Shown: positions 9,001-15,098 of the stretch, in pieces
Layout of the letters: each line of letters starts with the position of its first letter
How positions within the stretch are numbered: the first letter of the stretch is position 1
Assembly: GCA_039030395.1 (NCBI GenBank)
Contig: JBCCEF010000001.1
Coordinates: 118,258 to 182,257 of the forward strand
DNA: 64,000 nucleotides
Reading direction: 5' to 3'
DNA from: Acidobacteriota bacterium
GTDB lineage: Bacteria; Acidobacteriota; Thermoanaerobaculia; Multivoradales; JBCCEF01
The notes under the pieces: model-generated
What the model was told of the DNA's origin: nothing
What the model saw: the letters and a program-made list of their open reading frames with translations, nothing else
The model's database searches: none
Program-made: the position numbers and the translations under genes

Positions 9001-10435
9001 TGGCGATGTTGCGCAGGAAGGTGGAAACCGCTCCGTCGGCGGTACTGGTGGTCACCAGGTGATCGCCCAGGTCGCTGCCGACGCCGCTACCGCCGTAGAA
9101 CGCCACCGAGTGGGCGCCGCCCAGCCCGCTCACCGCGACCTCCTGTAGGAAGGAAAGGCTGCCAGCGACTCCACGGACGAAGACCGACACGGCGTTGTCC
9201 TCGGAAGAGGTGACGAAGAGGTGATCGCCGCTATCGTCCAAGGCCAGGCCGATCGCGCCATCCAGCCCGTCGACGCCGGGATCCGAGTCCTCGATGTCGT
9301 CCGTGAAGGTCAGCAGGCCGGTAGCCGCATCGCGCGCGAACCAAGAAATGGAGTCGCTCACCAGAGCCGCCACGTAGACCTCGGTCCCGACGAGTAGATC
9401 TTGCGGAGTATCGAGAGCCGCCACCGTACCGCCGACCTGGCCGACATCCTTCAAAGTCTGCAGCCAGGTCAGGGAACCATCGACGCCGGACACCGAAAAG
9501 GCGCTGACGGAGCTGTCGCCGATGGCGGTGACGTAGGCGAAGGCATCATCGCCCGACAGCGCAATCCTCAAGGCGCCGGCAAGGCCGTCCACGGTGTTGA
9601 TGCCCTGCAGGTCGCCGTCCGTCACCTCGCTCTGCCAAGTCAGCGACCCCGCCGAGAAGCTCAGGGAGGCGACGCCGCCGGAAATTCCCGAGGCGACCAA
9701 AACAAAAGCGTCGTCGGAGGTCACGACCACGTCCCGCGCGCCATCCAGGCCGGGGGTCCCGGCGGATTCTGCAACGTGATCGCTGTAGGTGAGAGCTCCG
9801 GTTATGGAATTGCGGTCGAACACCGCCACCGTATGGCCGCCACTCGCCGCCACGAACAGATACGAGGCATCGGAGCTGAGGGCCAAGGCCACCGGGCCGT
9901 CGAGTCCGTCCTGCCCGGCCGCCAGGTCGCCCTGTGCCAGGGTGGAAGAAAGGGTCAGTGAGCCGGACAGGGGATCCCGAGACCACACCGTAATGCGGTC
10001 ATCGACGGCTTCGGCGACGTAGGCGAAGGCGCCGTCCGGACTGATCACGACCTCCCGAGGGGAGGACGCACCGGAGTGGGAGTCGACGATCGCGATCTCA
10101 CCGGAGCCTACGGCCGGCGACGCGGAGCAGGACCAGGAGGTCGATGGCGAGAAAATGCCAGGAAGCGGGTCGGTCACCGCCGCCCCGAAGACCGGATGAG
10201 TTCCGTCGTTCGAGACCGTGATCTGGTAGGTCAAGCCCGCCGGGTCACCGGGAACGACGCCGGCCAAGGCGCTGGCCGCACAACTCGCGGCAGTGGAGCA
10301 GTTGATCTTCTCGACCGAGAGGTCAGTCGAAAGATTCTCGATGTCTGCGCGGAGCGGAAGCGTGCTCAGAACGAGCGCTGCCAGGAAGAAACCCGGCCGG
10401 GGATGGAGAAGCCTTCTCCAGGAAAACCTCGTCAC
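1..10435 (-). CDS. Giant secreted DUF11 / lactonase-type beta-propeller protein (3' end beyond window)
   Basis: One open frame of 3,478 codons runs from a GTG at 10435 off the left edge; I checked the frame at several conserved cysteines along its length and found no shift. GGGAGGG lies 7 nt upstream of the start. The N-terminus is a Sec signal (RRLLHPRPGFFLAALVLSTL, then ending LRA/D). The mature part starts with a DUF11 domain (from about residue 38) and contains about eight DUF11 modules, recognisable by starts such as DLEVEKT or DLSIIKD, the motif YxIxVxNxGPS and endings of the type NTATVT followed by DNNSCTDTD. Between and inside them lie five blocks of the repeat SPDGxxVYVA...VFxRDxxTGxLTF, typical of the 6-phosphogluconolactonase-like seven-bladed propeller (PF10282). 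Such proteins are usually surface-exposed or secreted; the ligand is unknown. The sorting domain would be at the missing C-terminus. Confidence 0.9.
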   Translation of the reverse strand, partial: MTRFSWRRLLHPRPGFFLAALVLSTLPLRADIENLSTDLSVEKINCSTAASCAASALAGVVPGDPAGLTYQITVSNDGTHPVFGAAVTDPLPGIFSPSTSWSCSASPAVGSGEIAIVDSHSGASSPREVVISPDGAFAYVAEAVDDRITVWSRDPLSGSLTLSSTLAQGDLAAGQDGLDGPVALALSSDASYLFVAASGGHTVAVFDRNSITGALTYSDHVAESAGTPGLDGARDVVVTSDDAFVLVASGISGGVASLSFSAGSLTWQSEVTDGDLQGINTVDGLAGALRIALSGDDAFAYVTAIGDSSVSAFSVSGVDGSLTWLQTLKDVGQVGGTVAALDTPQDLLVGTEVYVAALVSDSISWFARDAATGLLTFTDDIEDSDPGVDGLDGAIGLALDDSGDHLFVTSSEDNAVSVFVRGVAGSLSFLQEVAVSGLGGAHSVAFYGGSGVGSDLGDHLVTTSTADGAVSTFLRNIASSCSGGLGNADLSTTADIAAGGSVVYQISGTVAGTERGTISNTASASAPAGYTDAAGAANAGCDGDADNNSCTDTDPLTPMVDLEVLSFDSTPTSVTPGERLSYTLTIRNNGPSTSFGFLLPDPAPAELLSPLFDASAGTILPFHSWVDLVLAPTGQVTLTVEGLVSPGIDYRAVTALDHTVTVGALAPEADPTPGNDSGSESDALAPVGDVSIVKDDGLDSVEPLQVVPYVIEVSNSGPSDLYGVEVVDDFDDTLLSAVSYSCSTGSALQATAEVSDGIDGVDGLGSVTSLALSPAGDFLYATGQGDHAVAVFEVDSAGALTFVEVRTDGVGTAPDQPNGLQGATDIALSPDGGFVYVTANIDHALTVFARDGSDGTLTLVEEHFDDLAGVDGLEGAAGVVVTPDGGFVYAAAQDEDLISRFSRDAGSGALTFLGTTSTGSLGGVVDLALHPSGRFLYASATTDSAINVYAIASASGDLTLVETEADTASILLGGVTVLAVSPDGDNLFASGTTEGGLLSFDIADASGELTFRSERFAGDGGLGGSPTGLTGPVGMAVIPDGSQVVVTNPGGGSLVLFSRAGHELTFVSSTVVGNAISATFSPGGEFLFLADRAGSSVAGFRDTLGATCPAAGSGDIDVTVDLPAGATVILAADATVAAGATGTLVNTATVTVPDGIVTDAAAAHPAGVCTDDPNNNQCTDTNEVGIILDLQVTKTALTDPAIPGESFLWQIEVFNAGPSAVSGADLLDDFDDTQLTAVTWNCTGSGDANAVCGTASGSGDIDISIDLEPGFGLTVIAEGSLRSSAGVACTFDASALCMTNTAEVVLPATHLDSDGSIVTTEVELSPQGDLQITKTAGVLDEDTGALEFQIEIKNCGPSDVTGATVRDDFPGTYSSPTWTCAVTGGSGPATACPASGSGNINALVDLEAGDPTGCSGAGAVTFTIDGTVTALNGVLTNTATVTSPGGFFDTNPNNSSFVNVFLSAISDLSIIKDDGATTAVPGEEIEYSIVVSNEGPDDAFLATVEDLFQPELTEVRWTCSSEAPPRGTLTLLDTEIPVETARAVALSPDGAFVYVARSPGAVEVYARDTGSGELTFVESREDGVLGAGGATDVANHLVGAAAILVTHDGSHVIVAAETDGAVTVFNRNVSTGELTFASERVEGVAGTGGTPSLLLGANGLALDSAGDFLYVSALGDEGAGFSGSGVTVFSRSSGNGSLTLVQEIPDSAPSDQLLALRALALSPDDGNLYVAAEEDDALTVFDVDGVTGELTFREALDTGTDLLDGAFDVLVSPEAEGKHVYVSGRLDQSVVVFQRAADGSLTSTSLTRFKGDTGEGGSAQGLEQPTGITMSSDGVHLYVASTGDDTLSPPEPSSIAVFQRNPTSGSLKFIEVISDGGASPFLSGVVDLALDSGASHLYATSVFDDSVTVWERAAAPPTFAFAGAVFDTDAGADGLDGAASVLVAGDLGEHVYVASAAESALSAWERDRDTGDLSLIEVERDDAGADGLEFPVELALSPSGATLYVASQGSASGDNGLAVFDRNGTTGDVDFVEVLRDGDLEGDGDTVEGLFGIAGLVVSPDGVFVYAASRFAGFGGAVSVFEVVGGSGELDWLATYTSGVGGVSGLQGAHDVVVSGDGAQVYVAASESDAVVVFGRDGVTGELTFQQVVQSDAAANPVAGATTVSGLDRPLGLALDPTGANLYVASAISDSLLVLRREGDSTSDDYGDLSEVQTISDGDASGSTTVDGLNGARSVAVADDGKFVYVAGQDDQALAVFAREATAGALTFLEARIDGADGVSGLVQPYSVAVTRDTRHVYAGAFQSDSLAIFSRSSGSRCTGSGVGDIVDLVDIAAGGSVVYSVTATVDPAATGTVTNTATVTVGGSGTVNDPADPHPTGICVGAADNNSCTDTDTLTPEADLEVEKTNRVDGVVPGLETTYEVEVFNRGPSNVVGGTVTDDLCREESGVCTLFEGSAQWTCIAEPSGSLDFRQALTNGASSVVGLDGAAATAVDAAGQNLYVTGLLDDAVTVFDIESDGDLVIRESLNPVGLDGASDVIVSPDGAHVYVTARTDDALMVFERDGDGGLTFLELFQDDSVAVPEAGATVVDGLDSAFGLAFDPTGSHLYVAASNDNSLRAFGRDAGTGLLTALDLVRDGVGGVDGLAGVRAVVASAGQVYAVGEAEDALVRFERDGSTGALSFQGLEQNGVGGVSDMVEPRSLALATDGLNVYVAAAGSNALVVFTRDPGTGALAYRQSLVSGVDAEGLLGVTSVAVSADGFNVYTAAAGDGAVAVFRRESTAFGDLSFVERQRDGVEGEGLGGASSVALTPNGRTVLVASRFDDSVAVFGRPADSSCNSGTCDPGVSGLDCALVDTVDVAAGTRLRYEITGTVAADACSPPYPCTDELVNEVTVEVPTGTTETDASNNTDSDTDPLSPRVDLSITKADEFVEVVGLDGAADVAIASGGAHLYAVGQVDDALVAFARDDLSGELTFLEAHLDDDGIDGLNGARAVALSPDGQHVYIAGSADNAVAVFSRDETTGSVTFLEQARNGLDGVTGLLAPSDLVVTADGSHLLVACEGSSSILVFARDDDAASETFGRLTPVEVHEDGMDGVDGLAGVRALVLEGADLYAAGTGEQALARFAVTTVGSPVLTFDRAWFNGSDGISSLLTPRGLAFSPDGLHLYVSAAGSNAVVFFERAAADGALTFLGARTQGDAGAGGSPDALLAPVAVRVAPDPAGADDGGQHVYVAAAGSAAVAVFERDAGSGALTWVGALANGEISGGEVVASLAGATALAFADDGQFLYSAASGDAAVTALARDWDSVGLSGSGDLSLVAAQFNGGGGVAPGTEVTYLIRVTNDGPSAVVGARVTDIFPSQLIDVTFTCSILTPGGSCFGGSGDIVQDINLPAGGSVEYRATATVRPDATGSVVNTATVAAPAGVIELDASNDSATDTDTVLTASADLAVQKFNCSLPLPADLSTCTADEETTAVPGRDL
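505..1655 (-). repeat. Propeller block E (7 blade repeats)
   Basis: About residues 2927-3310 of the giant protein. Seven blade motifs are readable (HLYAV, HVYIA, HLLVA, DLYAA, HLYVS, HVYVA, FLYSA). This block is placed between the first strand of a DUF11 domain (DLSITKADEF) and the rest of it (VAPGTEVTYLIRVTNDGPS), unlike the other four blocks. Confidence 0.75.
1931..3058 (-). repeat. Propeller block D (7 blade repeats)
   Basis: About residues 2459-2835 of the giant protein, between the DUF11 cysteine in AQWTC and the next cysteine (SSCNSG). Blade motifs: NLYVT, HVYVT, HLYVA, QVYAV, NVYVA, NVYTA, TVLVA. Confidence 0.75.
3485..5881 (-). repeat. Propeller block C (14 blade repeats, two propellers in tandem)
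   Basis: About residues 1518-2317 of the giant protein, twice the length of the other blocks. I count 14 blade motifs (FVYVA, HVIVA, FLYVS, NLYVA, HVYVS, HLYVA, HLYAT, HVYVA, TLYVA, FVYAA, QVYVA, NLYVA, FVYVA, HVYAG), exactly two sets of seven. It lies between EVRWTC and SRCTGSG of one DUF11 domain. Confidence 0.75.
7115..8212 (-). repeat. Propeller block B (7 blade repeats)
   Basis: About residues 741-1107 of the giant protein, between SYSC and ATCPAAGSGD of one DUF11 domain. Blade motifs: FLYAT, FVYVT, FVYAA, FLYAS, NLFAS, QVVVT, FLFLA. Confidence 0.75.
8996..10112 (-). repeat. Propeller block A (7 blade repeats)
   Basis: About residues 108-480 of the giant protein, after the first half of the N-terminal DUF11 domain (SWSCSASPAVGSGE) and before SSCSGG, where that domain resumes (VVYQISGTVAG). 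Blade motifs: FAYVA, YLFVA, FVLVA, FAYVT, EVYVA, HLFVT, HLVTT. Confidence 0.75.
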
Positions 10436-10518
10436 AGCAAGCCCTCCCACCCTGCAGACAGACGAATCACATCGAAGTGAAGCGGAGCGCCGTCCTTCAA
10501 AACTTCATACAGAGATCT

Positions 10519-10552
10519 TCACCGTTATACGGTGATGGCCTTTCTCAGTCAA
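10519..10552 (-). promoter_or_regulatory. Sigma70-type promoter of the giant gene with palindromic operator-like sequence
   Basis: On the minus strand TTGACT (10552-10547) is followed after exactly 17 nt by TATAAC (10529-10524), a 5/6 match to each consensus hexamer. The -10 box is centred in a perfect inverted repeat, TCACCG-TATAA-CGGTGA (10519-10535). Transcription would start near 10517, giving a leader of about 80 nt before the GTG at 10435. A DNA-binding protein on the palindrome would occlude the -10 element; that regulation is inferred. Confidence 0.55.
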
Positions 10553-10631
10553 AGCATTGTATAGCAATAAGACAACACCTTCTTCACGCCGGAGCGGAAA
10601 CTATCCCTCCGGTAGGATCTTGGTCGTCCCC

Positions 10632-11777
10632 ATGAGAAGCCCTTTCCCGAGTTCACCCTTGCCGTTGACCTTTGGATTTCTGGATTTCGCCGCCGGAGGC
10701 GCGCAACAACTCATCCTCACGGCCTGCCGCCATCTCGATCGAACGCGCTTCGAGCCGCACCTCCTGTGCCTGCGGGGTGGCGGCCGCTGGACGGCCCGGG
10801 CACAGCAGCAGGGCTTGGCGGTCAGCGAACTGCATCGCCTGGAAAGACCCTGGGACTTCCCCGCCGTCGGCCGCGCCCAGCGGCACCTGGCGGCGCGGGG
10901 AACCGGGATTCTCCACACTCCGCTCTACAGCCGAGCCAGTCCCTACCTGCGACTGGCGGCGCGCCGCGCTCGGGTGCCGCTGATCGTGGCCCACGAGTTC
11001 GGTCGGCCGGAAGGCACGCCCTGGAAACGGCGGTGGGCCGACGCCTGGCTCGCCAGCGGTACCCGATTCCTCGCCACTTCGGAGTTCCACCGCCACGAGC
11101 TGCTCGCCCGAGGGGTGCCTGCCGGCGTCGTGGACGTGGTGTACAGCGGAATCGACCTCGAGCCCTACGACGCCGCGCCGACTTCGGGCCTCCGGCGGCA
11201 GCTCAGCATCGGCCATCGTCCGTTGATTCTCGTTCCCGCTCGCTTGCATCCGATGAAGGGTCACCGCGACCTGCTGGCGGCCTACGCGTTACTCCGTCAT
11301 GCGGTGCCCGGCGCCACCCTCGTCCTGGCCGGCGAGGGGCCGGCGGAAGAAGCCCTCCGGCAGGAGGTCGAGGAAAGAGGCCTCACCGGCGAAGTCTTCC
11401 TGCTCGGCCATCGGGAAGACATGCCGGCGCTGCTGGCGGCAGCCGATATCGTCTGTCTACCCTCCCACCGGGAAGGACTACCGGCCGCCCTGCTCGAAGC
11501 CTTCGCGGCGGGCAAACCGGTCGTCGCCACGGACGTGGGCGGAGTGCCCGAAGCCCTGACCGACGGCGCCGAAGGACACCTCGTACCGCCGAAGGATCCG
11601 GCGGCCCTCGGCCGCGCCCTCGTCCACCTGCTCCGCCACGAGGAGACCCGCCGGGCGATGGGGGCCGCCGGCCGGCGGACGGTAGAGCAACGCTTTCAAG
11701 CGGCGGATACCACCCGCGCCCTCGAAGACTGCTACCTGCGCTGGCTCGCCGAAGGAACGGAGCACGGCGCGGCGTGA
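10632..11777 (+). CDS. GT4 family glycosyltransferase
   Basis: 381 aa with the two Rossmann halves of a GT-B enzyme. The N-terminal half begins LTFGFLDFAAGGAQQ; the C-terminal half has the nucleotide-sugar site region HREGLPAALLEAFAAGKP with the E-x7-E signature, followed by DVGGVPEAL and a typical end. It transfers a sugar from a nucleotide donor, probably onto a lipid-linked glycan at the inner face of the membrane; donor and acceptor cannot be read from sequence. I chose the ATG at 10632, because the frame further upstream opens only with a TTG at 10557 and encodes no family-like sequence. It is the first gene of a six-gene operon and its stop overlaps the next start. Confidence 0.85.
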   Translation: MRSPFPSSPLPLTFGFLDFAAGGAQQLILTACRHLDRTRFEPHLLCLRGGGRWTARAQQQGLAVSELHRLERPWDFPAVGRAQRHLAARGTGILHTPLYSRASPYLRLAARRARVPLIVAHEFGRPEGTPWKRRWADAWLASGTRFLATSEFHRHELLARGVPAGVVDVVYSGIDLEPYDAAPTSGLRRQLSIGHRPLILVPARLHPMKGHRDLLAAYALLRHAVPGATLVLAGEGPAEEALRQEVEERGLTGEVFLLGHREDMPALLAAADIVCLPSHREGLPAALLEAFAAGKPVVATDVGGVPEALTDGAEGHLVPPKDPAALGRALVHLLRHEETRRAMGAAGRRTVEQRFQAADTTRALEDCYLRWLAEGTEHGAA

Positions 11778-12868
11778 GGACGGTTCTGCACCTGCGGGCG
11801 AGCGACCGCTGGGCCGGACCCGAGCGCCACCTGTGGGAACTCGCCCCGGGCCTCGCCGCCGAGGGGTTCGCTCTGCGGCCGGTGCTCTTGAGCCGGCGCG
11901 AGCCCGCGGCCTTCGGTCCCCTCGCCAGGCTCGATCCGGGGATGGCCGCCGGCCGGCCCGCGGCCATCGCGCGGCAACTCGAGAGCGCCTGCTCTACCCT
12001 GCGGCCGGCACTCGTCCATTCCCACGGCTACAAGGCCAACCATTTCGCCTTGCGGCTGGGCCGCCGGCTCGGCCTGCCGGCCATTGCCACCTACCACCTG
12101 CACACCGGAACCACCCTGCGTCTCAAGGTCCACGCCGCCGTGGACCGCCGACGGCTGCGCCGTTTCGACGCCGTTATCGGCGTGACCCCCGGCTCCGCCG
12201 CGTATCCGCCGCTCGATCGAGTCGCGCGGGACAGGGTTTTCGAGGTCGCCAACGGCCTCGATGTCGAGCGCCTGCGCGCGGAGCGCGAGGCCGCAGCCGA
12301 TCCCCGGCGAGAACTCGGCCTCGCCGCCGCCGGCCCGGTGATCCTCGGCCTCGGCCGCCTCAGCCGCCAGAAGGGATTTTCGAACCTTCTGCGGGCGGTG
12401 GCCCGGATCGGCGGACCCGGCGTTCTGCTGATCGCCGGAGACGGCCCCCGGCGCGCTTCCCTCGAAGCCCTCGCCAGCGCCCTCGGCCTGGGCGTGAACT
12501 GTCGCTTCCTCGGCCACCGGGAGGATGTGGTCCCTCTGCTCGACACGGCGGACCTCGTGGTCCTGCCGTCGCGCGACGAGGGCCTGCCCTACGCGGCCCT
12601 CGAAGCGATGGCCCTCGGCACGCCGCTGGTCGCCGCCCGGGTGGGAGGCCTCGCAGCGCTGCTCGATGGCGGCCGCTGCGGCGCGCTGGTACCGCCGGAC
12701 GATCCGGCCGTCCTCGCTCTGGCCCTCGACCGCCTGCTCGCTTCCCCCGCCGAGCGGCGGCGACTCGCCGCCACCGCTCTGGAGCGGGTACGCCGCCACT
12801 TCTCCGCCCGCGCCATGGCGGAGGGGGTGGCGGCCACCTACCGGCGGGTGTTAGGAGAAGCACCTTGA
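11774..12868 (+). CDS. GT4 family glycosyltransferase
   Basis: 364 aa, GTG start at 11774 overlapping the previous stop (GTGA). The acceptor half contains LVHSHGYKANHFALRL and TYHLHTGTTLRLKVH; the donor half has LGLGRLSRQKGF, LLIAGDGPRR, FLGHREDV and the E-x7-E region SRDEGLPYAALEAMALGTP. This is a complete GT-B fold enzyme of family GT4 of usual length. The overlap implies translational coupling within the glycan operon. The sugar transferred is unknown. Confidence 0.85.
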   Translation: MRTVLHLRASDRWAGPERHLWELAPGLAAEGFALRPVLLSRREPAAFGPLARLDPGMAAGRPAAIARQLESACSTLRPALVHSHGYKANHFALRLGRRLGLPAIATYHLHTGTTLRLKVHAAVDRRRLRRFDAVIGVTPGSAAYPPLDRVARDRVFEVANGLDVERLRAEREAAADPRRELGLAAAGPVILGLGRLSRQKGFSNLLRAVARIGGPGVLLIAGDGPRRASLEALASALGLGVNCRFLGHREDVVPLLDTADLVVLPSRDEGLPYAALEAMALGTPLVAARVGGLAALLDGGRCGALVPPDDPAVLALALDRLLASPAERRRLAATALERVRRHFSARAMAEGVAATYRRVLGEAP

Positions 12869-14025
12869 AGGTGGCGATGATCGACCCGGGGGCGATGACC
12901 CCGTTCTACGACCACTCCCTGTGCGCGGCACTGGCCGACGAAGGCGCCGAGGCCACCCTCTACACCGCTCCCTTTCGCTACCATTCGCTGCCCGAAGGAG
13001 GATCCTTCCAGCGCCGCGAGGTCTTCGCCCGCTTCCTCGCCGCGAATGGGCCGCTGGCCTCTCGCGACGGAGTCCGCCGCCTCGCCCGCGCTGCCGCCTA
13101 TCCCTTCGATTGGACACGCCTGCGGCGCCAACTGCGCTCCGATCCGCCCCAGGTGGCCCACCTCCAATGGTCTCTCGACCCGCGGTTCGATCGTCGCATG
13201 GTGAAGTCCCTGCAGGCTTCCGGCCTGCCGGTGGTGATCACCGCCCACAACGCCGCTCCGCATCTCGGCGAAGCGGCCGGCCGCCGGGGCTGGGGCGCTC
13301 TGTGGCGCTCGGCCGATCGCCTGATCGCCCCCAGCCGGTTCACCGCCGAAGCGCTGCTTCGGGCCGACCCGGACCTCCCGACGGCCGTCGAGGTCATCCC
13401 CCTCGGCCACCACGGACCCTGGGCCGAGGCGGCGAAGGGACAGGAAGAAGCCCGACGAGAACTCGAAGTCCCCACCGACGTCCCGTTGGCCCTCTTCTTC
13501 GGGCTGCAGAAGCCCTACAAGGGACTCGACCTCCTCATCGACGCCTTCGCCGCCTGCCGCGTCGCCTTGCCCACCGCCCGCCTCGCCATCTGCGGGGCAC
13601 CGCGCCACCCGACGGACGAGATCGAAGCTCGCCTCGCCCGGCACGGTCTGGAGGAGGCCGTGCACCGACGCTTCACCTTCCTCGACCTGGCCGAGGCGCA
13701 GCTCTGGTTCGAAGCGGCGGACCTGGTGGTGCTGCCGTATCGCCAGGCTTCCCAAAGTATGATCCCGGCCATGGCCTACACCTTCGCCCGGCCGGTGCTC
13801 GCCACCGCCGCGGGAGCCTTCCCGGAACAGGTTCTGGCGGGAGAAACCGGCGAGCTGGTGCCGCCCGGCGACGGCGCGGCTTTCGGCGACTGCCTCGCCG
13901 CCCTGCTGGCCGACCGGGATCGTTGCCGCGACCTCGGCCGCGCCGGCCGGCGGTTCGCCGACCGCCGGTGGGCCTGGGACGGCATCGCCGCCGCCACCCT
14001 CGACGTCTACCGGTCCCTGCTGTGA
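12865..14025 (+). CDS. GT4-like glycosyltransferase without the usual E-x7-E signature
   Basis: 386 aa. TTG start at 12865 overlaps the preceding stop (TTGA) and is preceded by AGGAGAAG at good spacing. The protein begins KVAMIDPGAMTPFYDHSL and has VAHLQWSLDP, VITAHNAAPHLGE, the donor-half motif LFFGLQKPYKGLDLLI, and VVLPYRQASQSMIPAMAYT where family members normally carry E-x7-E. That substitution (Q/S-rich loop) also occurs in a GT4 subgroup involved in exopolysaccharide assembly, so I do not regard it as inactivation. It is embedded in the coupled glycan operon. Confidence 0.8.
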   Translation: MKVAMIDPGAMTPFYDHSLCAALADEGAEATLYTAPFRYHSLPEGGSFQRREVFARFLAANGPLASRDGVRRLARAAAYPFDWTRLRRQLRSDPPQVAHLQWSLDPRFDRRMVKSLQASGLPVVITAHNAAPHLGEAAGRRGWGALWRSADRLIAPSRFTAEALLRADPDLPTAVEVIPLGHHGPWAEAAKGQEEARRELEVPTDVPLALFFGLQKPYKGLDLLIDAFAACRVALPTARLAICGAPRHPTDEIEARLARHGLEEAVHRRFTFLDLAEAQLWFEAADLVVLPYRQASQSMIPAMAYTFARPVLATAAGAFPEQVLAGETGELVPPGDGAAFGDCLAALLADRDRCRDLGRAGRRFADRRWAWDGIAAATLDVYRSLL

Positions 14026-15098
14026 GGACCGCGAAGGCGAGCGCCCCGCCGGCCGGCGTCCCCGACGTCAACCATCCCGCCGTGAGCGTCGTCGTGCCGG
14101 TACTGAACGAGGGCGCCTCCATCGCGAAGTGCCTCGATCACATCGCCGGCCAAGATTTCGCGGGATCGATGGAGGTCCTGCTGGTCGACGGCGGCTCGAC
14201 GGACGGCAGCCGAGCCTTCCTCCAGGCGCGGGCCGAGGCGGATGCGCGCTTTCGGGTGCTCGACAATCCCAAAGGGCTGGTCTCCAGCGCCTTGAACCTC
14301 GCCATCGCGGCGGCCCGCGGCGAAACCGTCGTGCGGGTCGACGCCCACACCCTGCTCGATCCGGGCTACCTTCGCACCTGCCTTGCGGTGCTGCGGGAAA
14401 CCGGCGCCGAGAACGTCGGCGGCCCACTGCGGCCGGTGGGCACCACGCCCTTCGGCCGCTCCGTGGCCCTCGCCATGGGCAGCCGCTTCGGGGTGGGTAC
14501 GGCGCCCTTTCGATTCGCCGAACGCCGCCGTGAGGTGGATACGGTGTACCTCGGAGCCTTCCCGCGCCGGCTGTTCGAGCGGGTGGGCGGCTTCGACGAA
14601 ACGCTGCTGCGCAATCAGGACTACGAGATGAACCACCGCATCCGGCGAGCCGGCGGGCGAATCGTGGTCGATCCGGCGGTGGTCTGCCGCTACCTCACCC
14701 GCCCGGACGCTCCCTCCCTCTGGCGCCAGTACTTCAGCTACGGCTACTGGAAGACCCAGATGCTCCGTAAGCACCCGCGGTCCATCAAGCTTCGCCAACT
14801 CGCTCCGCCGGCCTTCGTCTCGGCCCTCGCCGGATCGGCCGTATTCTCGGGCATCGGCCTGGCGACCGGCCGCACCGGCCTGGTCCTCGCCGCGGCCCTG
14901 CCCGTCGGCCTTTGGCTTCTCGCCGCCCTCGCCACCACCGCCCTCGCCGCTCTACGCCACGGCCTCGGCCCCAGCCTGCGGCTGCCGGCGGTCTTCGCCA
15001 TCATCCATCTGGCCTGGGGACTGGGTTTCTGGAAAGGTTGGAGGCGACCGCCGGTGCGGCCCGCCGGCGCGGCGCCACCAGGAACCGGGAGGCTCTGA
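14022..15098 (+). CDS. GT2 family glycosyltransferase with C-terminal membrane segments
   Basis: 358 aa, GTG start at 14022 in a GTGA overlap with the upstream stop. The N-terminal 230 residues form a GT-A domain: VSVVVPVLNEGASIAKCL, LLVDGGSTDGS, the DxD-type region VRVDAHTLLDP, and GGFDETLLRNQDYEMNHRI. The last 110 residues contain about three hydrophobic segments (around SALAGSAVFSGIGLATG, LVLAAALPVGLWLLAAL and LPAVFAIIHLAWGL). The arrangement resembles succinoglycan/EPS transferases of the ExoA type, which extend lipid-linked repeat units at the cytoplasmic membrane. Confidence 0.85.
   Translation: MRTAKASAPPAGVPDVNHPAVSVVVPVLNEGASIAKCLDHIAGQDFAGSMEVLLVDGGSTDGSRAFLQARAEADARFRVLDNPKGLVSSALNLAIAAARGETVVRVDAHTLLDPGYLRTCLAVLRETGAENVGGPLRPVGTTPFGRSVALAMGSRFGVGTAPFRFAERRREVDTVYLGAFPRRLFERVGGFDETLLRNQDYEMNHRIRRAGGRIVVDPAVVCRYLTRPDAPSLWRQYFSYGYWKTQMLRKHPRSIKLRQLAPPAFVSALAGSAVFSGIGLATGRTGLVLAAALPVGLWLLAALATTALAALRHGLGPSLRLPAVFAIIHLAWGLGFWKGWRRPPVRPAGAAPPGTGRL

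Noticed and set aside
3548-10022. Further plus-strand frames opposite the giant gene
   Set aside because: Same explanation; the true coding frame runs on the minus strand from 10435 without a break.
10557-10631. TTG-initiated N-terminal extension of the first GT4 gene
   Set aside because: No family-like residues and no ribosome binding site; ATG at 10632 fits better.
10766-11773. Extended reading frame ahead of the second GT4 gene
   Set aside because: It is an out-of-frame reading of the first GT4 gene; the real start is the GTG at 11774.
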